The position numbers and the translations under genes were made by a program. A DNA stretch of 64,000 nucleotides, taken from assembly GCF_004010955.1 (NCBI RefSeq), contig NZ_CP025227.1:496001-560000 (forward strand). Reading direction: 5' to 3'. Shown piece after piece: positions 16,186 through 26,300 of this stretch (the first letter of the stretch is position 1; each line of letters starts with the position of its first letter). The notes under the pieces are model-generated. The model ran no database searches. It was not told where the DNA came from and saw nothing but the letters and a program-made list of their open reading frames with translations. The DNA comes from Actinomyces wuliandei (GTDB taxonomy: Bacteria; Actinomycetota; Actinomycetes; Actinomycetales; Actinomycetaceae).

Positions 16186-17364
16186 CTACTCCTGAGTGGG
16201 CGTAACTGGACTGTGGGGAGTAAGCGGCTGCGTCATTCCGTGACGGTGCTGAATCACGACCATCACGATTGCGATGACCTCGAAAATGCCGCCAACCCAG
16301 CCGAGGTCGTGTAGTGCGCCGGTGTGCAGGACGAGTCCGCCTACCAACCCACCCAGGCCCATGCCGAGGTACATTGCCGACGCATTCAGGGACATGAGTA
16401 CAGGGGCTAGGTGTGGGCCGAGTCGGAGGAGTCTGGCTTGCTGGGGTGGGGTTAGCATCCAGCCCGCTGTTGACCAGAGAAGGACCGCCAGAATGACGCC
16501 AGTCTGAGAGTTGTGTAGCAGAGATGTAAGGAAAAGCCCTAGGCCCCCTCCAGTGAGGCCGATGATGAGGGCGGCCGCTGCTCCCCATCGGTCGAGTGCG
16601 CGCCCACCTCCCAGGTTTCCAACCACCGAGGCCACGCCGAAGCCAAAGAAAATCCACGGGAGAGCCGAGCCCGAGACGTTGGCAACGCCCTGGAGCATTG
16701 GCCCCATGAATACGTAAAGAACGTATCCGCCTAACATCCACACCGTGATGCTGCCGAGCATGAGGAGTACGGAGGGGTGGGCCGCTACCGATACACGCTC
16801 CCGCAGGGGGGTCGGGGGAGGTCCAGGGACCTCCGCGAACTGGGTCGAACAAGCGATGGCCGCGACAGCACCGAGCAGGGCCACTAGCCAGAAGCTGAAG
16901 CGCCAATCGAACTGGTTGGTCACGAAGATCCCGATCGGAACTCCAAGGACGATGCCTGCAGTCATCCCCGAAGTGACGACGGCAAGTGCACTGCCCTGAC
17001 CGTCCTCCGGGGCCGTCATTGACGCCACCATCGGGGTAACGGCTTGGAAGACACCTACGGATAGTCCCGCTAGAACCCTTGCCACCAGGAGAAGCCAGAA
17101 CCACGGCGAGACCGCTGCAAGGATGTTGAAAGCGGTGAACGCGGCCAGGCTTGCGGTAAGTGCCAGCCGCGGGGGGATCGAACCGAGAGCTGTGACCAGG
17201 AGAGGAGCGAGCACTGCAATGCTCAAAGCGAACGAAGTTTCGAGTAATCCCGCAGACGCTACAGATACGCCAAGGTCGCTAGAGATCGGTCTAAGAATCC
17301 CCGCGACGACGAATCCGTCGACGCCAACGGCGAACATTCCCAAGGCGAGCGAAAGAAGCTTCAT
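16186..17364 (-). CDS. MFS drug/metabolite efflux transporter
   Basis: The 392-residue protein consists of about twelve hydrophobic segments, with the MFS loop signature in compact form around LLVARVLAGLSVGVFQAVTPM. This places it in the arabinose-efflux/drug:H+ antiporter-1 branch. As first gene of the operon in transcription order it is the likely exporter of, and self-protection against, the aryl polyketide. An in-frame upstream ATG at 17445 would add 27 residues of non-membrane sequence; the ATG at 17364 with AGGGA about 5 nt upstream fits better because the first helix (LLSLALGMFAVGVDGFVV) then starts at residue 3. The last 16 residues are a hydrophilic tail. Confidence 0.88.
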   Translation of the reverse strand: MKLLSLALGMFAVGVDGFVVAGILRPISSDLGVSVASAGLLETSFALSIAVLAPLLVTALGSIPPRLALTASLAAFTAFNILAAVSPWFWLLLVARVLAGLSVGVFQAVTPMVASMTAPEDGQGSALAVVTSGMTAGIVLGVPIGIFVTNQFDWRFSFWLVALLGAVAAIACSTQFAEVPGPPPTPLRERVSVAAHPSVLLMLGSITVWMLGGYVLYVFMGPMLQGVANVSGSALPWIFFGFGVASVVGNLGGGRALDRWGAAAALIIGLTGGGLGLFLTSLLHNSQTGVILAVLLWSTAGWMLTPPQQARLLRLGPHLAPVLMSLNASAMYLGMGLGGLVGGLVLHTGALHDLGWVGGIFEVIAIVMVVIQHRHGMTQPLTPHSPVTPTQE

Positions 17365-17715
17365 GTGTTCCCTGTCGATGTGCGTCCAACCAAGAGCAGC
17401 GCTAGAGGGTCCGGCTGAGCGCACACGCCCAGCACATTCCCCCACGACGCCGACCTAGATGGCATTGTGCCAATGAGACGACGTGTCGTCAAGGCCGTCT
17501 GAGGTCGGCGATTACTGAAGGTTACGAAACAATGAACGGTCTATGGGAGGCGGCTCGGGAGCACCATGGTGTAGCCGCGGTAACGGTCTGACGCGTTCGT
17601 ACGGGTGGCTGGGCCTCATCAGTGACGCTCCCCGGCAGGAGGCTCGGTCCTACGCCGTGCCCGGTGATGACAAGGCCTGGCCTCGGGGTTTTGTGGTTGA
17701 GGGGCTGAGGCGGGG
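17365..17715. promoter_or_regulatory. Non-coding region upstream of the biosynthetic operon with two inverted repeats
   Basis: No credible gene lies in this 350-bp stretch. Two short inverted repeats sit side by side about 95-125 bp upstream of the MFS start: TGGCA-TTG-TGCCA (17460-17472) and GACGAC-GT-GTCGTC (17477-17490). They are placed as operator sites for a repressor or activator of the leftward operon would be, but I see no confident -35/-10 pair and no regulator gene in the window. The right part, from about 17640, already looks like the edge of the IS1380-type remnant. Confidence 0.35.
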
Positions 17716-19070
17716 GTGAAGGTGTCGTTTCGTCTGGAGTGGTGTGGGTTGTTGGGGTCTGTCGTGTTTCAGGGGAGGGACAGCTTCGAGGTGGGGACTG
17801 CAGCAGGGTTGTGCTTGTTGGTGGGTGTCGGGACCGGCTGGGTCAACGTGCTTGCTCATGGTGGTGGAGTGCTGCTGGCCGAGACGGTGCGCGCCCGTGG
17901 GCTGGACGTGCTGCTGTCACAGGTTCTGGCGCCGTGGTCCAGGCTGCTGGCGCGCCATGACCCGGTCAAGGTCGTCCTCGACCTGGCGCTGTCGCTGGTG
18001 GTTGAGCGCGCGGTGGTCCTGGCCAGGGCGCGCCGCGCGGGCTGGACCCTGGCCGGAGCGTGGGCGCTGACGGCCGCTGTCAGCGCCCAGCGGCCGCTGG
18101 TCACTGATACCGGCGCCACCTTGGTCACCGCCCACCCTGACAATGAAGGAGGGGGGTGGCACCGACCTTCAAGAAGGGCAGGAAGGGGCTTTGGGCTCCG
18201 TCCCTTGACCGCGTGGACCGACCACGGTCCCCAAGGTGCCGGCGAGAACGCCGCGGTCATGCTGCGGCCCGCGAGCGCGGGGTCGGACACCGCCGCCGAC
18301 CATGAGGCTGTCATCGCCGTGGTGCTGGCCCGTGTGGGCCTGGGTCCCGGGCCCGGACGCAAGGTGCTCGTGCGCACCGACGCCGCTGGTGGGACCAAGG
18401 CCACCTTGGCCGCCCTGGAGCGCAGAGGGGTGTCCTGCAGCGTCGGACTCACCCTGCCCAGTGACATGTCGCGGGCCTGCAGGCTGGTCCCCGCCCAGGC
18501 CTGGACCCCTGCCTGCGGCGCCGACGCGGCCCCCGCGAGGCGGCGGACGTGGCAGGGCTGACGGACCTGGTCGACGTGGGCGGGTGGCCCAGGGCCACGC
18601 GTGTCATCGTGCGCCGCGAAAGACCGCGCCCCGGCGCCCGGCCCAGGCTCGACGACGTCGACGGCTGCCGGCTGACCGCCTTTGGGACCAGCACCAGGAC
18701 CGGCCAGCCCGCCGACCTGGAGGCAGGCCACCGCCAGCGGGCCAGGTGCGAGGACCGTGTCCGCCGCGCAGGGCACCGGGGTCGACCGCGTGCTGCTGCA
18801 GGCCCTCGCGGCCAACCGCACCTGGTGCCAGGTCGTGGCCCTGGCCCGCGACACCCTCGCCTGGGCGCAGGTGCTCTGCCTGGCAGACCACCCCGCCCGC
18901 AGGTGGGCGCCCAAGCCCGTGCGCCACCGCCTGCCCAGCGTGCCAGCTGTCATCACGCGCCACGCGCGGCGCACCACCACCCGCTGCAAGACCCCCAGCC
19001 CCCTTCGCCGACCTGCTGACCCCAGCGATCACCACCCTGCGCGCACGCCGACCCACAGCACCAGCAAACC
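17716..19070 (+). pseudogene. IS1380-family transposase remnant
   Basis: Across frames the plus strand spells a typical IS1380 transposase: HDPVKVVLDLALSL, the DDE-region landmark DTGATLVTAHPDNEG, GFGLRPLTAWTDHG, VMLRPASAGSDTAADH, KVLVRTDAAGGTKA, SVGLTLPSDM, QAWTPACG and a C-terminal VPAVITRHARR followed by PFADLLTPAITTLRA in another frame. The segment after the first DDE motif is shifted (WHRPSRRAGR), and further shifts are needed near 18550, 18770 and 19000. It is inactive. Clear terminal inverted repeats could not be located, so the element limits (perhaps 17640-19215) are uncertain. Confidence 0.75.
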
Positions 19071-19239
19071 ACCACCCACCCACCAGCCCCAGGAAGGACC
19101 CGCCAGCAGGCAAGGCCCACCCACCGCGACCACACGCCCCACCCCGCCACACCCACACGCCACAACCAACCCCACCCCAACAAGCCCACCCACCCCACCC
19201 ACGAAACAACAAGGCCAACAGCGACCGGTAGTGTTCCTT

Positions 19240-19696
19240 GGAGGTGTTCTTTGGAGGTGGCGGCCTCCTTGAGCACTAGGAGCGACCTGCGAGGGAGTCG
19301 CAATGGCGGCAGCCGTGACTCAGGTAGTTTCCGGCGCGCTTGGACTGGCGAGTCTTGATCGTCTGCGCCAGAGGTGAACCAGACGGGCTGAGACACGTCC
19401 CTGACGTACGCAACAAACATGCCGTCAACCGCCGGAAGGGCGGAATAAACGTCCGTGACTCCTTGGGGATGCAGGAGGGCTGGGACATAATTCGTCGAAC
19501 GGCACCTCCAGCATCTCCATTCAATGCCATGGACGACCAGGGGGATTCTCTCGCCCGCGAGTCCCCGAAGTAGCTCCTGGGCGGTTTTGGCCAGGGAGCC
19601 CGTGCTCCTCCTCTTGATCTTGGCCCTGTGGATGGTTTGCGTCTTCGCCAGCCAAACACAATGTTCCACGTGCTCTGTCAGGAGTGTGCGGTACAA
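19240..19696 (-). pseudogene. Hypothetical protein remnant with a paired-cysteine motif
   Basis: The minus frame from 19696 encodes LTEHVEHCVWLAKTQTIHRAK and, further on, HGIEWRCWRCRSTNYVPALLHP. The CxxC pair in that context looks like half of a zinc ribbon. The frame then loses character after about residue 105 and runs into the right end of the IS1380-type remnant, so the gene is probably truncated by that element and may be frameshifted. I do not recognise the family and give it low confidence. A tandem 13-bp repeat, TTC(C/T)TTGGAGGTG-like, lies at about 19232-19260 beside the junction. Confidence 0.3.
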
Positions 19697-19894
19697 AGGG
19701 ATGTTCGGACTTCTGGCCCGTCCAACCAGGTGTTACCGGATTCCACTTACGACACGGATCTGCTGCGAAGCGGGCTGAGGAACGCGAGGCAGCCTACTCC
19801 AGTCGCACCAGCGTCCCCCCGCACCGTCACCGCGAAGATGTCGAGCCGTGAGATAGGTTCCTGCCGATCCCAGCCCTTGGATGATCGGCTGGCG

Positions 19895-20384
19895 CTATCG
19901 GCGCAGTCCGAATGAGGCACCGGTACGGCGAAGCATCTCGAAGGTGCTGCCCCAATTGACGTCAAGAGCCCGGCAGGCGTCAGGGGTCTTCACACGCTTG
20001 CGAGAGCCTGATCCGGCAGTCTCATGGGTGACCACCGTGCACGAGTGCGCCGCCGCGTGGGCGACAAGATGGAAGTCGGCGGCGTCCGTGGAGAACTCAT
20101 CCAGAGCTGCCTGGGTGAAGTCCTGAAGAGTGAGCCCAGGTGGACAACGGGGTGAAGAACGGCGTCGTCAACTGGTCGACTGGGTGGAAGAAATCTCGGT
20201 GCCCCTTCGTCCAGTCACTGAGCTCGTCGTCACCCCGGAAGAGCTCGTCACGCACCTTGTCGATGCTGAACACCCGACCCTGGTCATGCGCCTGATCGAT
20301 CCACTCCCAGAATCCGGGCGCAATGTCAAAGGCATAGTAGCCGTTTTTCGCCTGAATAAGGACGTTGGCGTCGACGAGGTACAT
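19895..20384 (-). pseudogene. DUF4411 PIN-like protein, frameshifted
   Basis: The first frame starts MYLVDANVLIQAKN, the acidic N-terminal motif of DUF4411 (PIN-like) proteins, and continues through PGFWEWIDQAHDQGRV, IDKVRDELFRGDDEL to STWAHSS. One nucleotide too many near 20125 then sends it to an early stop. In the next frame the family's C-terminal part follows intact: FTQAALDEFSTDAADFHLVAH, TVVTHET, KRVKTPDACRALDV and FEMLRRTGASFGL, ending at 19895. DUF4411 proteins are usually encoded next to an ImmA/IrrE-type partner, as here: the ATG overlaps the partner's stop (ATGA). A PIN-like RNase toxin role is suspected for the family; this copy is broken. Confidence 0.75.
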
Positions 20385-21536
20385 CAGGTTACCCCCACCC
20401 TCTGAGCCAGTCCCTCAAAGGTCGAGTGCTTGACAGTCCCGAGCAGCCGGTAGGCGTCCCGGTACGTCGTCCGCCCCTCCAGGGTGGAGGAGACCACGGC
20501 CCGGGTGAAAGAATGCCCGAGGCGTCGCAGCGGGGTGTGGTGGTAGTTCCCACCTCCGCCACGGTTGCGCCCAGTCTGCATAAGCCCCATGACACGTTGG
20601 CGCTCGGCGTCGTACTGGGCCATGTACTCGTCCCATGTGAGGAATCCAGCGTCCCGGAGCCTTGTAAGCACCACAAGGGTGCTTACCTTGTGATGAGAGG
20701 CTAGCCGCTTCAGTTCATCCTCATCGTGACTTCCTGCCCACTCCGCCCGGAGCGAGTCGAGGGGGACGAGCACCTGTGCGGCAACCTGGTTGCACCAGCG
20801 CTCCTCCCGCTTCTCGCCCTGCGTACCACCAGCAGCCGCGTCGGAGAGCGCGCTGTGTCCCAGCCACAGGTGGGCGAGCTCGTGGACGAGGGTGAAGACC
20901 TGCGCCGCCTTCGTGTCGGCCCCGTTGACAAAGACGAGCGGGGCGACGTCGTCAGCCAGGGCAAAGCCTCGGAACTCCTCCGAGTCGAGTCTGCGGTGCG
21001 TGTCCGAGCCGACGACCCCGTTGACCATGACCAGGACACCGATGGTCTCGGCGCGCGATGAGATCCGTCATCGCATCAGACCAGCTGGTCACGGACCGCT
21101 CGTCCAGACGGAGCGCGGCATGAATGCAGTCGGCGGCGTCGTCTACCGGAGTGGTCAGCGTCGCGGAGCCGACGAGGTCGAGTGGGGCAGCCCCGGCCTC
21201 CAGGGCCTCGTCGCGGTACCAGTCCTGGCGCCTTTGGCACAGGTAGATCGTCTCCAGCAGGTCGGCCGACGGATCGCGCACTCCGGCGTCGCGAGGAGTC
21301 CGCATGTCTGGGACAGGGACGTCCTCGACCGACGGCTCGGGCAGGAACAGCATCCCAAAGGGCGTGTGGGTGCTGGCCGCGAACTTCTCCATCTGCTTGA
21401 GAGTGGGGCGCACGGAGCCGTCGATCCAGCCGTCAAACTGCGGCGCGCGACGGTGGACGGTCTCCTCGTTCCAGCGCGCCCGCCTCACGGCCCAGCGCAG
21501 CAGGTCAGGCGCGACATCCACACGCACGACGGTCAT
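20384..21536 (-). pseudogene. ImmA/IrrE-type metallopeptidase-domain protein, frameshifted
   Basis: The start at 21536 is well supported (AAGGAGG about 4 nt upstream). The N-terminal part has an XRE-associated layout (LLRWAVRRARWNEETV, KQMEKFAASTHTPFGMLFLPEP) typical of DUF955/ImmA partners. Near 21060 one base is missing; in the next frame ETIGVLVMVNGVVG leads to GFALADDVAPLVFVNG and the zinc-protease motif HELAHLWLGH, then WCNQVAAQVLVPLDSL. The length (1153 nt) is one base off a multiple of three, consistent with a single indel. Intact homologues act with phage repressors or with DUF4411 partners; this locus looks decayed. Confidence 0.8.
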
Positions 21537-21756
21537 GGCTCCTCCTTCCGCGCCCCCGCTCCCCACGCACCAGTCTGCCCCACGCCACCGACACCTGTGC
21601 TGCCCCGACCCGTGAGGGGGTGCACACCGGGGGTGGCGGCACCGCCATGGCAGACGATGGCGCCTTCCCCTAGCCTTGCCTTGACTCACCCCTCGTGGTC
21701 CGGCTCCTCCCTGGCTCCGGGCTCGGGGGCTCCCTCAGGTAAGGAAGAGCCCATTC

Positions 21757-23679
21757 ATGAGTGTCCGTCAGGACCTGCGTAACGTCGCGATCGTCGCCCA
21801 CGTCGACCACGGCAAGACCACCCTCGTTGACGCGATGCTCTGGGAGGCTGGCGCCTTCGGGGTGCGAGCCACTCAGGAGGCGACGGGGGAGCGGGTCATG
21901 GACTCCGGCGAGCTCGAGCGTGAGAAGGGCATCACGATCCTGGCCAAGAACACTGCCGTCCACTACTCGGGGCCTGCTGCGGTGCAGGCGGGCCTGGAGC
22001 AGGGCGTGACCATCAACGTCGTGGACACCCCCGGGCACGCGGACTTCGGCGGCGAGGTGGAGCGGGGCCTGTCCATGGTGGACGGCGTGCTGCTCCTCGT
22101 GGACGCCTCCGAGGGGCCCCTGCCTCAGACGCGCTTTGTGCTGCGCAAAGCCCTGGCGGCGAGCCTGCCGGTGATTCTCGTGGTCAACAAGGTGGACCGT
22201 CCTGACGCCCGCGCCCAGGAGGTGGTCGCCGAGTCCACCGACCTGCTCCTGTCGCTGGCCTCCGACCTGGCCGACGAGCAGCCCGACATCGACCTGGACG
22301 CGGTCCTCGACGTCCCGGTCCTCTACGCCTCCGCCAGGCAGCGCCGGGCGGGCACCGAGCCTCCCGAGGACGGCGGGCTGCCCGCCAGCACGGACCTGGA
22401 GCCGTTGTTCCGCACCATTATCGAGCGCATCCCCGGCCCCACCTACGATGAGGACGCCCCTTTCCAGGCCCACGTCACCAACCTGGACGCCTCCCCGTTC
22501 CTGGGACGACTGGCGCTGGTGCGTATCAGGAACGGGGCACTCCGCAAGGGCCAGACGGTCGGCTGGGCGCGCTACGACGGGACGACCACCCCGGCGCGCG
22601 TCTCCGAGCTGCTGGTGACCCAGGGGCTGGACCGCCTCCCCGCGCAGGAGGCTCGTGCGGGGGACATCGTGGCCGTGGCCGGGATCGAGGACATCACCAT
22701 CGGGGAGTCCCTCGTGGACCCTGAGGACCCGCGCCCCCTGCCGCTCATCACCGTGGACGAGCCCGCGATCTCCGTGACCATCGGTATCAACACCTCCCCG
22801 CTGGCGGGACGCTCCAAGGGGGCCAAGGTCACCGCCCGCCAGGTCAAGGACCGTCTGGACCGTGAGCTGGTGGGCAACGTCTCCCTGCGGGTGCTGCCCA
22901 CGGACCGTCCCGACGCGTGGGAGGTCCAGGGGCGCGGAGAGCTGGCCCTGGCGGTCCTGGTGGAGCAGATGCGTCGGGAGGGCTTTGAGCTGACGGTTGG
23001 CAAGCCGCAGGTGGTGACTCGTGCTGTTGACGGCAGGACGCACGAGCCGGTGGAGCGCATGACGATTGATGTCCCCGAGGACTACCTGGGGGCCGTCACC
23101 CAGCTGATGGCGGCTCGCAGGGGTCGCATGGAGACCATGACCAATCACGGGACCGGCTGGGTCCGCATGGAGTTCGTGGTGCCTGCGCGTGGTCTCATCG
23201 GCTTCCGTGGCCAGTTCCTCACCGAGACGCGTGGTACGGGTATCGCCTCCTCCGTGGCTGAGGGCTATGAGCCCTGGGCCGGGCAGATCACCTCCCGCAC
23301 CACAGGCTCCCTGGTGTCTGACCGGGCGGGGGCAGTGACCGCCTACGCCCTGATACGGCTGGCGGACCGGGGCACCTTCTTTGTCGAGCCTGGTCAGGAG
23401 ACCTATGAGGGCCAGGTTGTGGGTGAGAGCCCGCGCGGTGAGGACATGGAGGTCAACGTGGTGCGGGAGAAGCAGCAGACCAACATGCGCTCCGCGACCG
23501 CGGAGTCCTTTGAGGGGCTCACGCCTCCGCGGCACCTGACCCTGGAGGAGGCCTTGGAGCTGGCTGCGCAGGACGAGTGCGTGGAGGTGACTCCGGATGC
23601 GGTCCGGATCCGTAAGGTGATCCTGGACTCCCGGGCGCGTGCCCGGGACAACGCCAGGCGCCGTCGCGCGCAGGCCTGA
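21757..23679 (+). CDS. typA: Translational GTPase TypA/BipA
   Basis: The 640-residue protein is the ribosome-associated GTPase TypA (BipA). G-domain motifs are [10 protein letters not shown] (G1), [11 protein letters not shown] (switch I region), [11 protein letters not shown] (G3) and VNKVDRPDA (G4). EF-G-like domains follow, and the C-terminal family-specific domain carries [15 protein letters not shown] and [14 protein letters not shown]. Length and domain order are normal. GGTAAGGAAGAG upstream supports the ATG. It acts in ribosome assembly and stress adaptation. The next gene begins 15 bp after the stop, so the two are probably co-transcribed. A 679-residue open frame on the opposite strand is a high-G+C shadow. 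Confidence 0.96.
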   Translation: MSVRQDLRNVAIVAHVDHGKTTLVDAMLWEAGAFGVRATQEATGERVMDSGELEREKGITILAKNTAVHYSGPAAVQAGLEQGVTINVVDTPGHADFGGEVERGLSMVDGVLLLVDASEGPLPQTRFVLRKALAASLPVILVVNKVDRPDARAQEVVAESTDLLLSLASDLADEQPDIDLDAVLDVPVLYASARQRRAGTEPPEDGGLPASTDLEPLFRTIIERIPGPTYDEDAPFQAHVTNLDASPFLGRLALVRIRNGALRKGQTVGWARYDGTTTPARVSELLVTQGLDRLPAQEARAGDIVAVAGIEDITIGESLVDPEDPRPLPLITVDEPAISVTIGINTSPLAGRSKGAKVTARQVKDRLDRELVGNVSLRVLPTDRPDAWEVQGRGELALAVLVEQMRREGFELTVGKPQVVTRAVDGRTHEPVERMTIDVPEDYLGAVTQLMAARRGRMETMTNHGTGWVRMEFVVPARGLIGFRGQFLTETRGTGIASSVAEGYEPWAGQITSRTTGSLVSDRAGAVTAYALIRLADRGTFFVEPGQETYEGQVVGESPRGEDMEVNVVREKQQTNMRSATAESFEGLTPPRHLTLEEALELAAQDECVEVTPDAVRIRKVILDSRARARDNARRRRAQA

Positions 23680-23693
23680 GAGGACTGGTGACA

Positions 23694-26300
23694 ATGAGCC
23701 AGGACGCACCAGGCCGCGACGTGGTGACGAGTAGCCCTGCCGAGGAGGTCGCCTCCCCTGAGGAGGTGACCCCGGTCGGCACGGCGGAGGACGCCGCGCA
23801 GGACGACACCACAGAGGATGAGGAAGAGGCCGGGGAGGCCCCCGGGACCTCGCAGACGGTCCTGCCTCCCCCTGAGGCCCTGCCGGACCAGGGAGCGCAG
23901 GGCCGGGAGGCAGACAGCCAGGAGACCACTACCCCGGCGGAGACGACTACCCCGGCGGAGGCCGGGCCTTCCGCCGAGGCGCACGCGGTCGCGGGCGCCG
24001 CTCCTGCCCAGGAGGACGACGGATCGACTGACCAGGTGGCATGGATCCGGCACGCTGACTCCTCGTTGCCTCCCTCGATCGCTCCGGCGGGCAGGGGAGA
24101 ACCTCCGGCCTCTGACCCGGCTGGGGCGGGCGCCCACAGCAGCGGGACTGTTGCTGAGGCTGGCTCCCCGGGCGAGCCTGCGGGGCAGCCCGAGTTCGGG
24201 AAGCCGGACGAGCCTGTCGACTCTCCAGTGCCGGAGGACCCCGCCGAGCCGATGGAGCCGGCAGAGCCGCCACAGCCTGCTGGGGAGGACGACTCGGCGC
24301 AGGCGGAGCCGGAGCAGTCCGAAGAGCTCGGCGATGCCGAGGTGCTCGGCGAGCCAGGAGCTGACGAGCACGTGCCTGCGGCCGGGCACCTGGTGGAGGC
24401 CGTGGCCGAGGGCGCAGAAGAGGACGGAGTAGGAGTAGAGGACTCAGAAGAGGACAAGCCAGAGGACGCCGCAGAGGGTGCGGAGGGCGCGGCCCGGCCC
24501 CAGGACGCGCAGGAGACTGACCCGCAGGAGGACACGGCCGTGCAGGAGGGCTTGGGTGGCCGGGAGGAGACGGCTGCGAGCTGGTACCGGCGTCGCCTGC
24601 CTGTGCTTGTCGTGGCCGCTGCTCTGGTGCTGCTGGCCTGGGGTGGCCTGTCATGGTGGACCACCCAGCATCTTCACGGCACCACGACTGTGGCGGGCGT
24701 GGACGTCTCCGGTCTCAGTGCCGAGGAGGCGCGGACCCGTGTGGCCTCTGTCCTTGGTGAGGAGTTGGCGCAGCCGGTCACTGTCACCGTCGGTGAGAAG
24801 GAGGACCAGCTGGTCCCTGCCGACTCGGGTGTCAGCGTGGACGCGCAGGCGTCCGTGGGGCAGGTCACCAGCATGACCCTCAACCCTGTCGCCCTGGCCG
24901 GTCGGCTCCGCGGGACGCAGGTTGACGCGGTGGTTGAGGTGGACCGCGACGTCCTCAACGGCGCCCTGGAGGACCGGGTGGACGCCCTGTCCAGCGGGAC
25001 CGTGTCGGCCACGGTCTCCCTTGAGGGGACGCAGGTCGTGACCACCGGCTCCCAGACCGGGACCGGGCTGGACGTCGCGGCCTCCGTGGACGCCCTCGTC
25101 AAGGACTGGCCGCTGGGGGAGCCCAGCATCGCCCTGGCCGAGGGGACCGCTGTCCCGGCCATCACCGACGCCGAGGCGACGCAGTTCGTAGAGGGCACGC
25201 TGGAGCCTCTCCTGTCCTCTGAGGTCACCGTCACCGCCGAGGGCACGGAGGTGGAGGAGCAGGCGGTGTCCCCCACAGTAGCCATCAGCCCCGAGACCAT
25301 CGCCGCCTACAGCACCATCAGCACCTCCGGGGGGAGGCTGAGCCTTGACCTGGACCCGGCAGGTGTGCGTGAGGCCGTCCTCTCCGGACTGGGGCCGGTG
25401 GAGACCCCAGCGGTTGACGCCGGCTGGGTCATCGACGGGACCGCAGAGGGTGCGCAGGACGCAGCTCCTCGGTACGTTTCCGCCTCCTCCGGTGTGGGGA
25501 TCGACACGGAGACCCTCCTGGCTGACCTGGTCTCGGCAGGGACGTCGGACCCGGGTTCCGACTCCGGCTCCCGCACGGTGACGCTGCCCCTGACCGTCCT
25601 GGAGCCGGAGGTGACCCTGGCTGAGGAGGAGTGGGGCGTGGCTGAGCCCGTCGGCGAGTACTCCACCCCCTACAACGCCGCCGACGTCGCCCGCACGCAG
25701 AACCTTGAGACGGGGGCGGAGAAGGTCAACAGCACCTCGATACCCCCGGGCGGGACCTTCTCCCTGGAGGAGGCCCTGGGACCGGTGGACTACGAGCACG
25801 GGTTCACCGACGCGGGCGTCATCTCCAACGGGCAGCACACCGACTCCATGGGCGGCGGCCTCAGCCAGGTCGCCACGACGGTGTTCAACGCCGGCTTCGA
25901 GGCGGGGATGGACGACACCGAGCACACCGCCCACCAGTACTACTTCGACCGCTACCCGGCAGGTCGGGAGGCGACCCTGTGGACCGGTGTGCTGGACGTG
26001 AAGTTCACGAACTCCACCCCCTACGGTGTCATGGTCCAGGCCTGGCTGGACGGGGAGGAGATCCACGTGCGGCTGTGGTCCACCGTGTACTACGAGGTCT
26101 CCATCACCTCCTCGGAGCGCTACAACTACCGTCCGGTGACCACCGAGACACAGTCCGGGCCCGGGTGCCAGGCCTACAGCGGGGGCAACCCGGGTTTCGA
26201 CATCACCGTCACCCGCCGACGGACCCATGACGGGCAGGCCCTGCCTGACGACGTGCTGACCACGAGCTACTACCCTGACAACAACGTGGTGTGTGGCTAG
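23694..26300 (+). CDS. VanW-family/peptidoglycan-binding-like membrane protein with long acidic cytoplasmic arm
   Basis: The protein (about 868 residues) has three parts. About 300 N-terminal residues are very rich in Pro, Ala, Glu and Asp and look disordered. One transmembrane helix follows (LPVLVVAAALVLLAW, about residue 305). Outside the membrane lies a repeated domain starting GVDVSGLSAEEARTRV (the PG-binding type found with VanW), then a C-terminal VanW domain with TQNLETGAEKVNSTSIPPGGTFSLEEALG and GGGLSQVATTVFNAGF. A cell-envelope role is likely; no biochemical function is established for the family. The start could be the GTG at 23688 or the ATG at 23694; the ATG has better spacing from GAGAGG. 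Confidence 0.85.
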   Translation: MSQDAPGRDVVTSSPAEEVASPEEVTPVGTAEDAAQDDTTEDEEEAGEAPGTSQTVLPPPEALPDQGAQGREADSQETTTPAETTTPAEAGPSAEAHAVAGAAPAQEDDGSTDQVAWIRHADSSLPPSIAPAGRGEPPASDPAGAGAHSSGTVAEAGSPGEPAGQPEFGKPDEPVDSPVPEDPAEPMEPAEPPQPAGEDDSAQAEPEQSEELGDAEVLGEPGADEHVPAAGHLVEAVAEGAEEDGVGVEDSEEDKPEDAAEGAEGAARPQDAQETDPQEDTAVQEGLGGREETAASWYRRRLPVLVVAAALVLLAWGGLSWWTTQHLHGTTTVAGVDVSGLSAEEARTRVASVLGEELAQPVTVTVGEKEDQLVPADSGVSVDAQASVGQVTSMTLNPVALAGRLRGTQVDAVVEVDRDVLNGALEDRVDALSSGTVSATVSLEGTQVVTTGSQTGTGLDVAASVDALVKDWPLGEPSIALAEGTAVPAITDAEATQFVEGTLEPLLSSEVTVTAEGTEVEEQAVSPTVAISPETIAAYSTISTSGGRLSLDLDPAGVREAVLSGLGPVETPAVDAGWVIDGTAEGAQDAAPRYVSASSGVGIDTETLLADLVSAGTSDPGSDSGSRTVTLPLTVLEPEVTLAEEEWGVAEPVGEYSTPYNAADVARTQNLETGAEKVNSTSIPPGGTFSLEEALGPVDYEHGFTDAGVISNGQHTDSMGGGLSQVATTVFNAGFEAGMDDTEHTAHQYYFDRYPAGREATLWTGVLDVKFTNSTPYGVMVQAWLDGEEIHVRLWSTVYYEVSITSSERYNYRPVTTETQSGPGCQAYSGGNPGFDITVTRRRTHDGQALPDDVLTTSYYPDNNVVCG

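Noticed and set aside
17716-18989. Long antisense frame (17856-18989 minus) in the IS1380 remnant as a real gene
   Set aside because: It mirrors the transposase sequence and has no independent motifs.
21670-23709. 679-codon open frame on the minus strand across typA
   Set aside because: It is fully antisense to an intact, highly conserved gene; its composition (Arg, Gly, His, Val runs) is the usual high-G+C shadow pattern.
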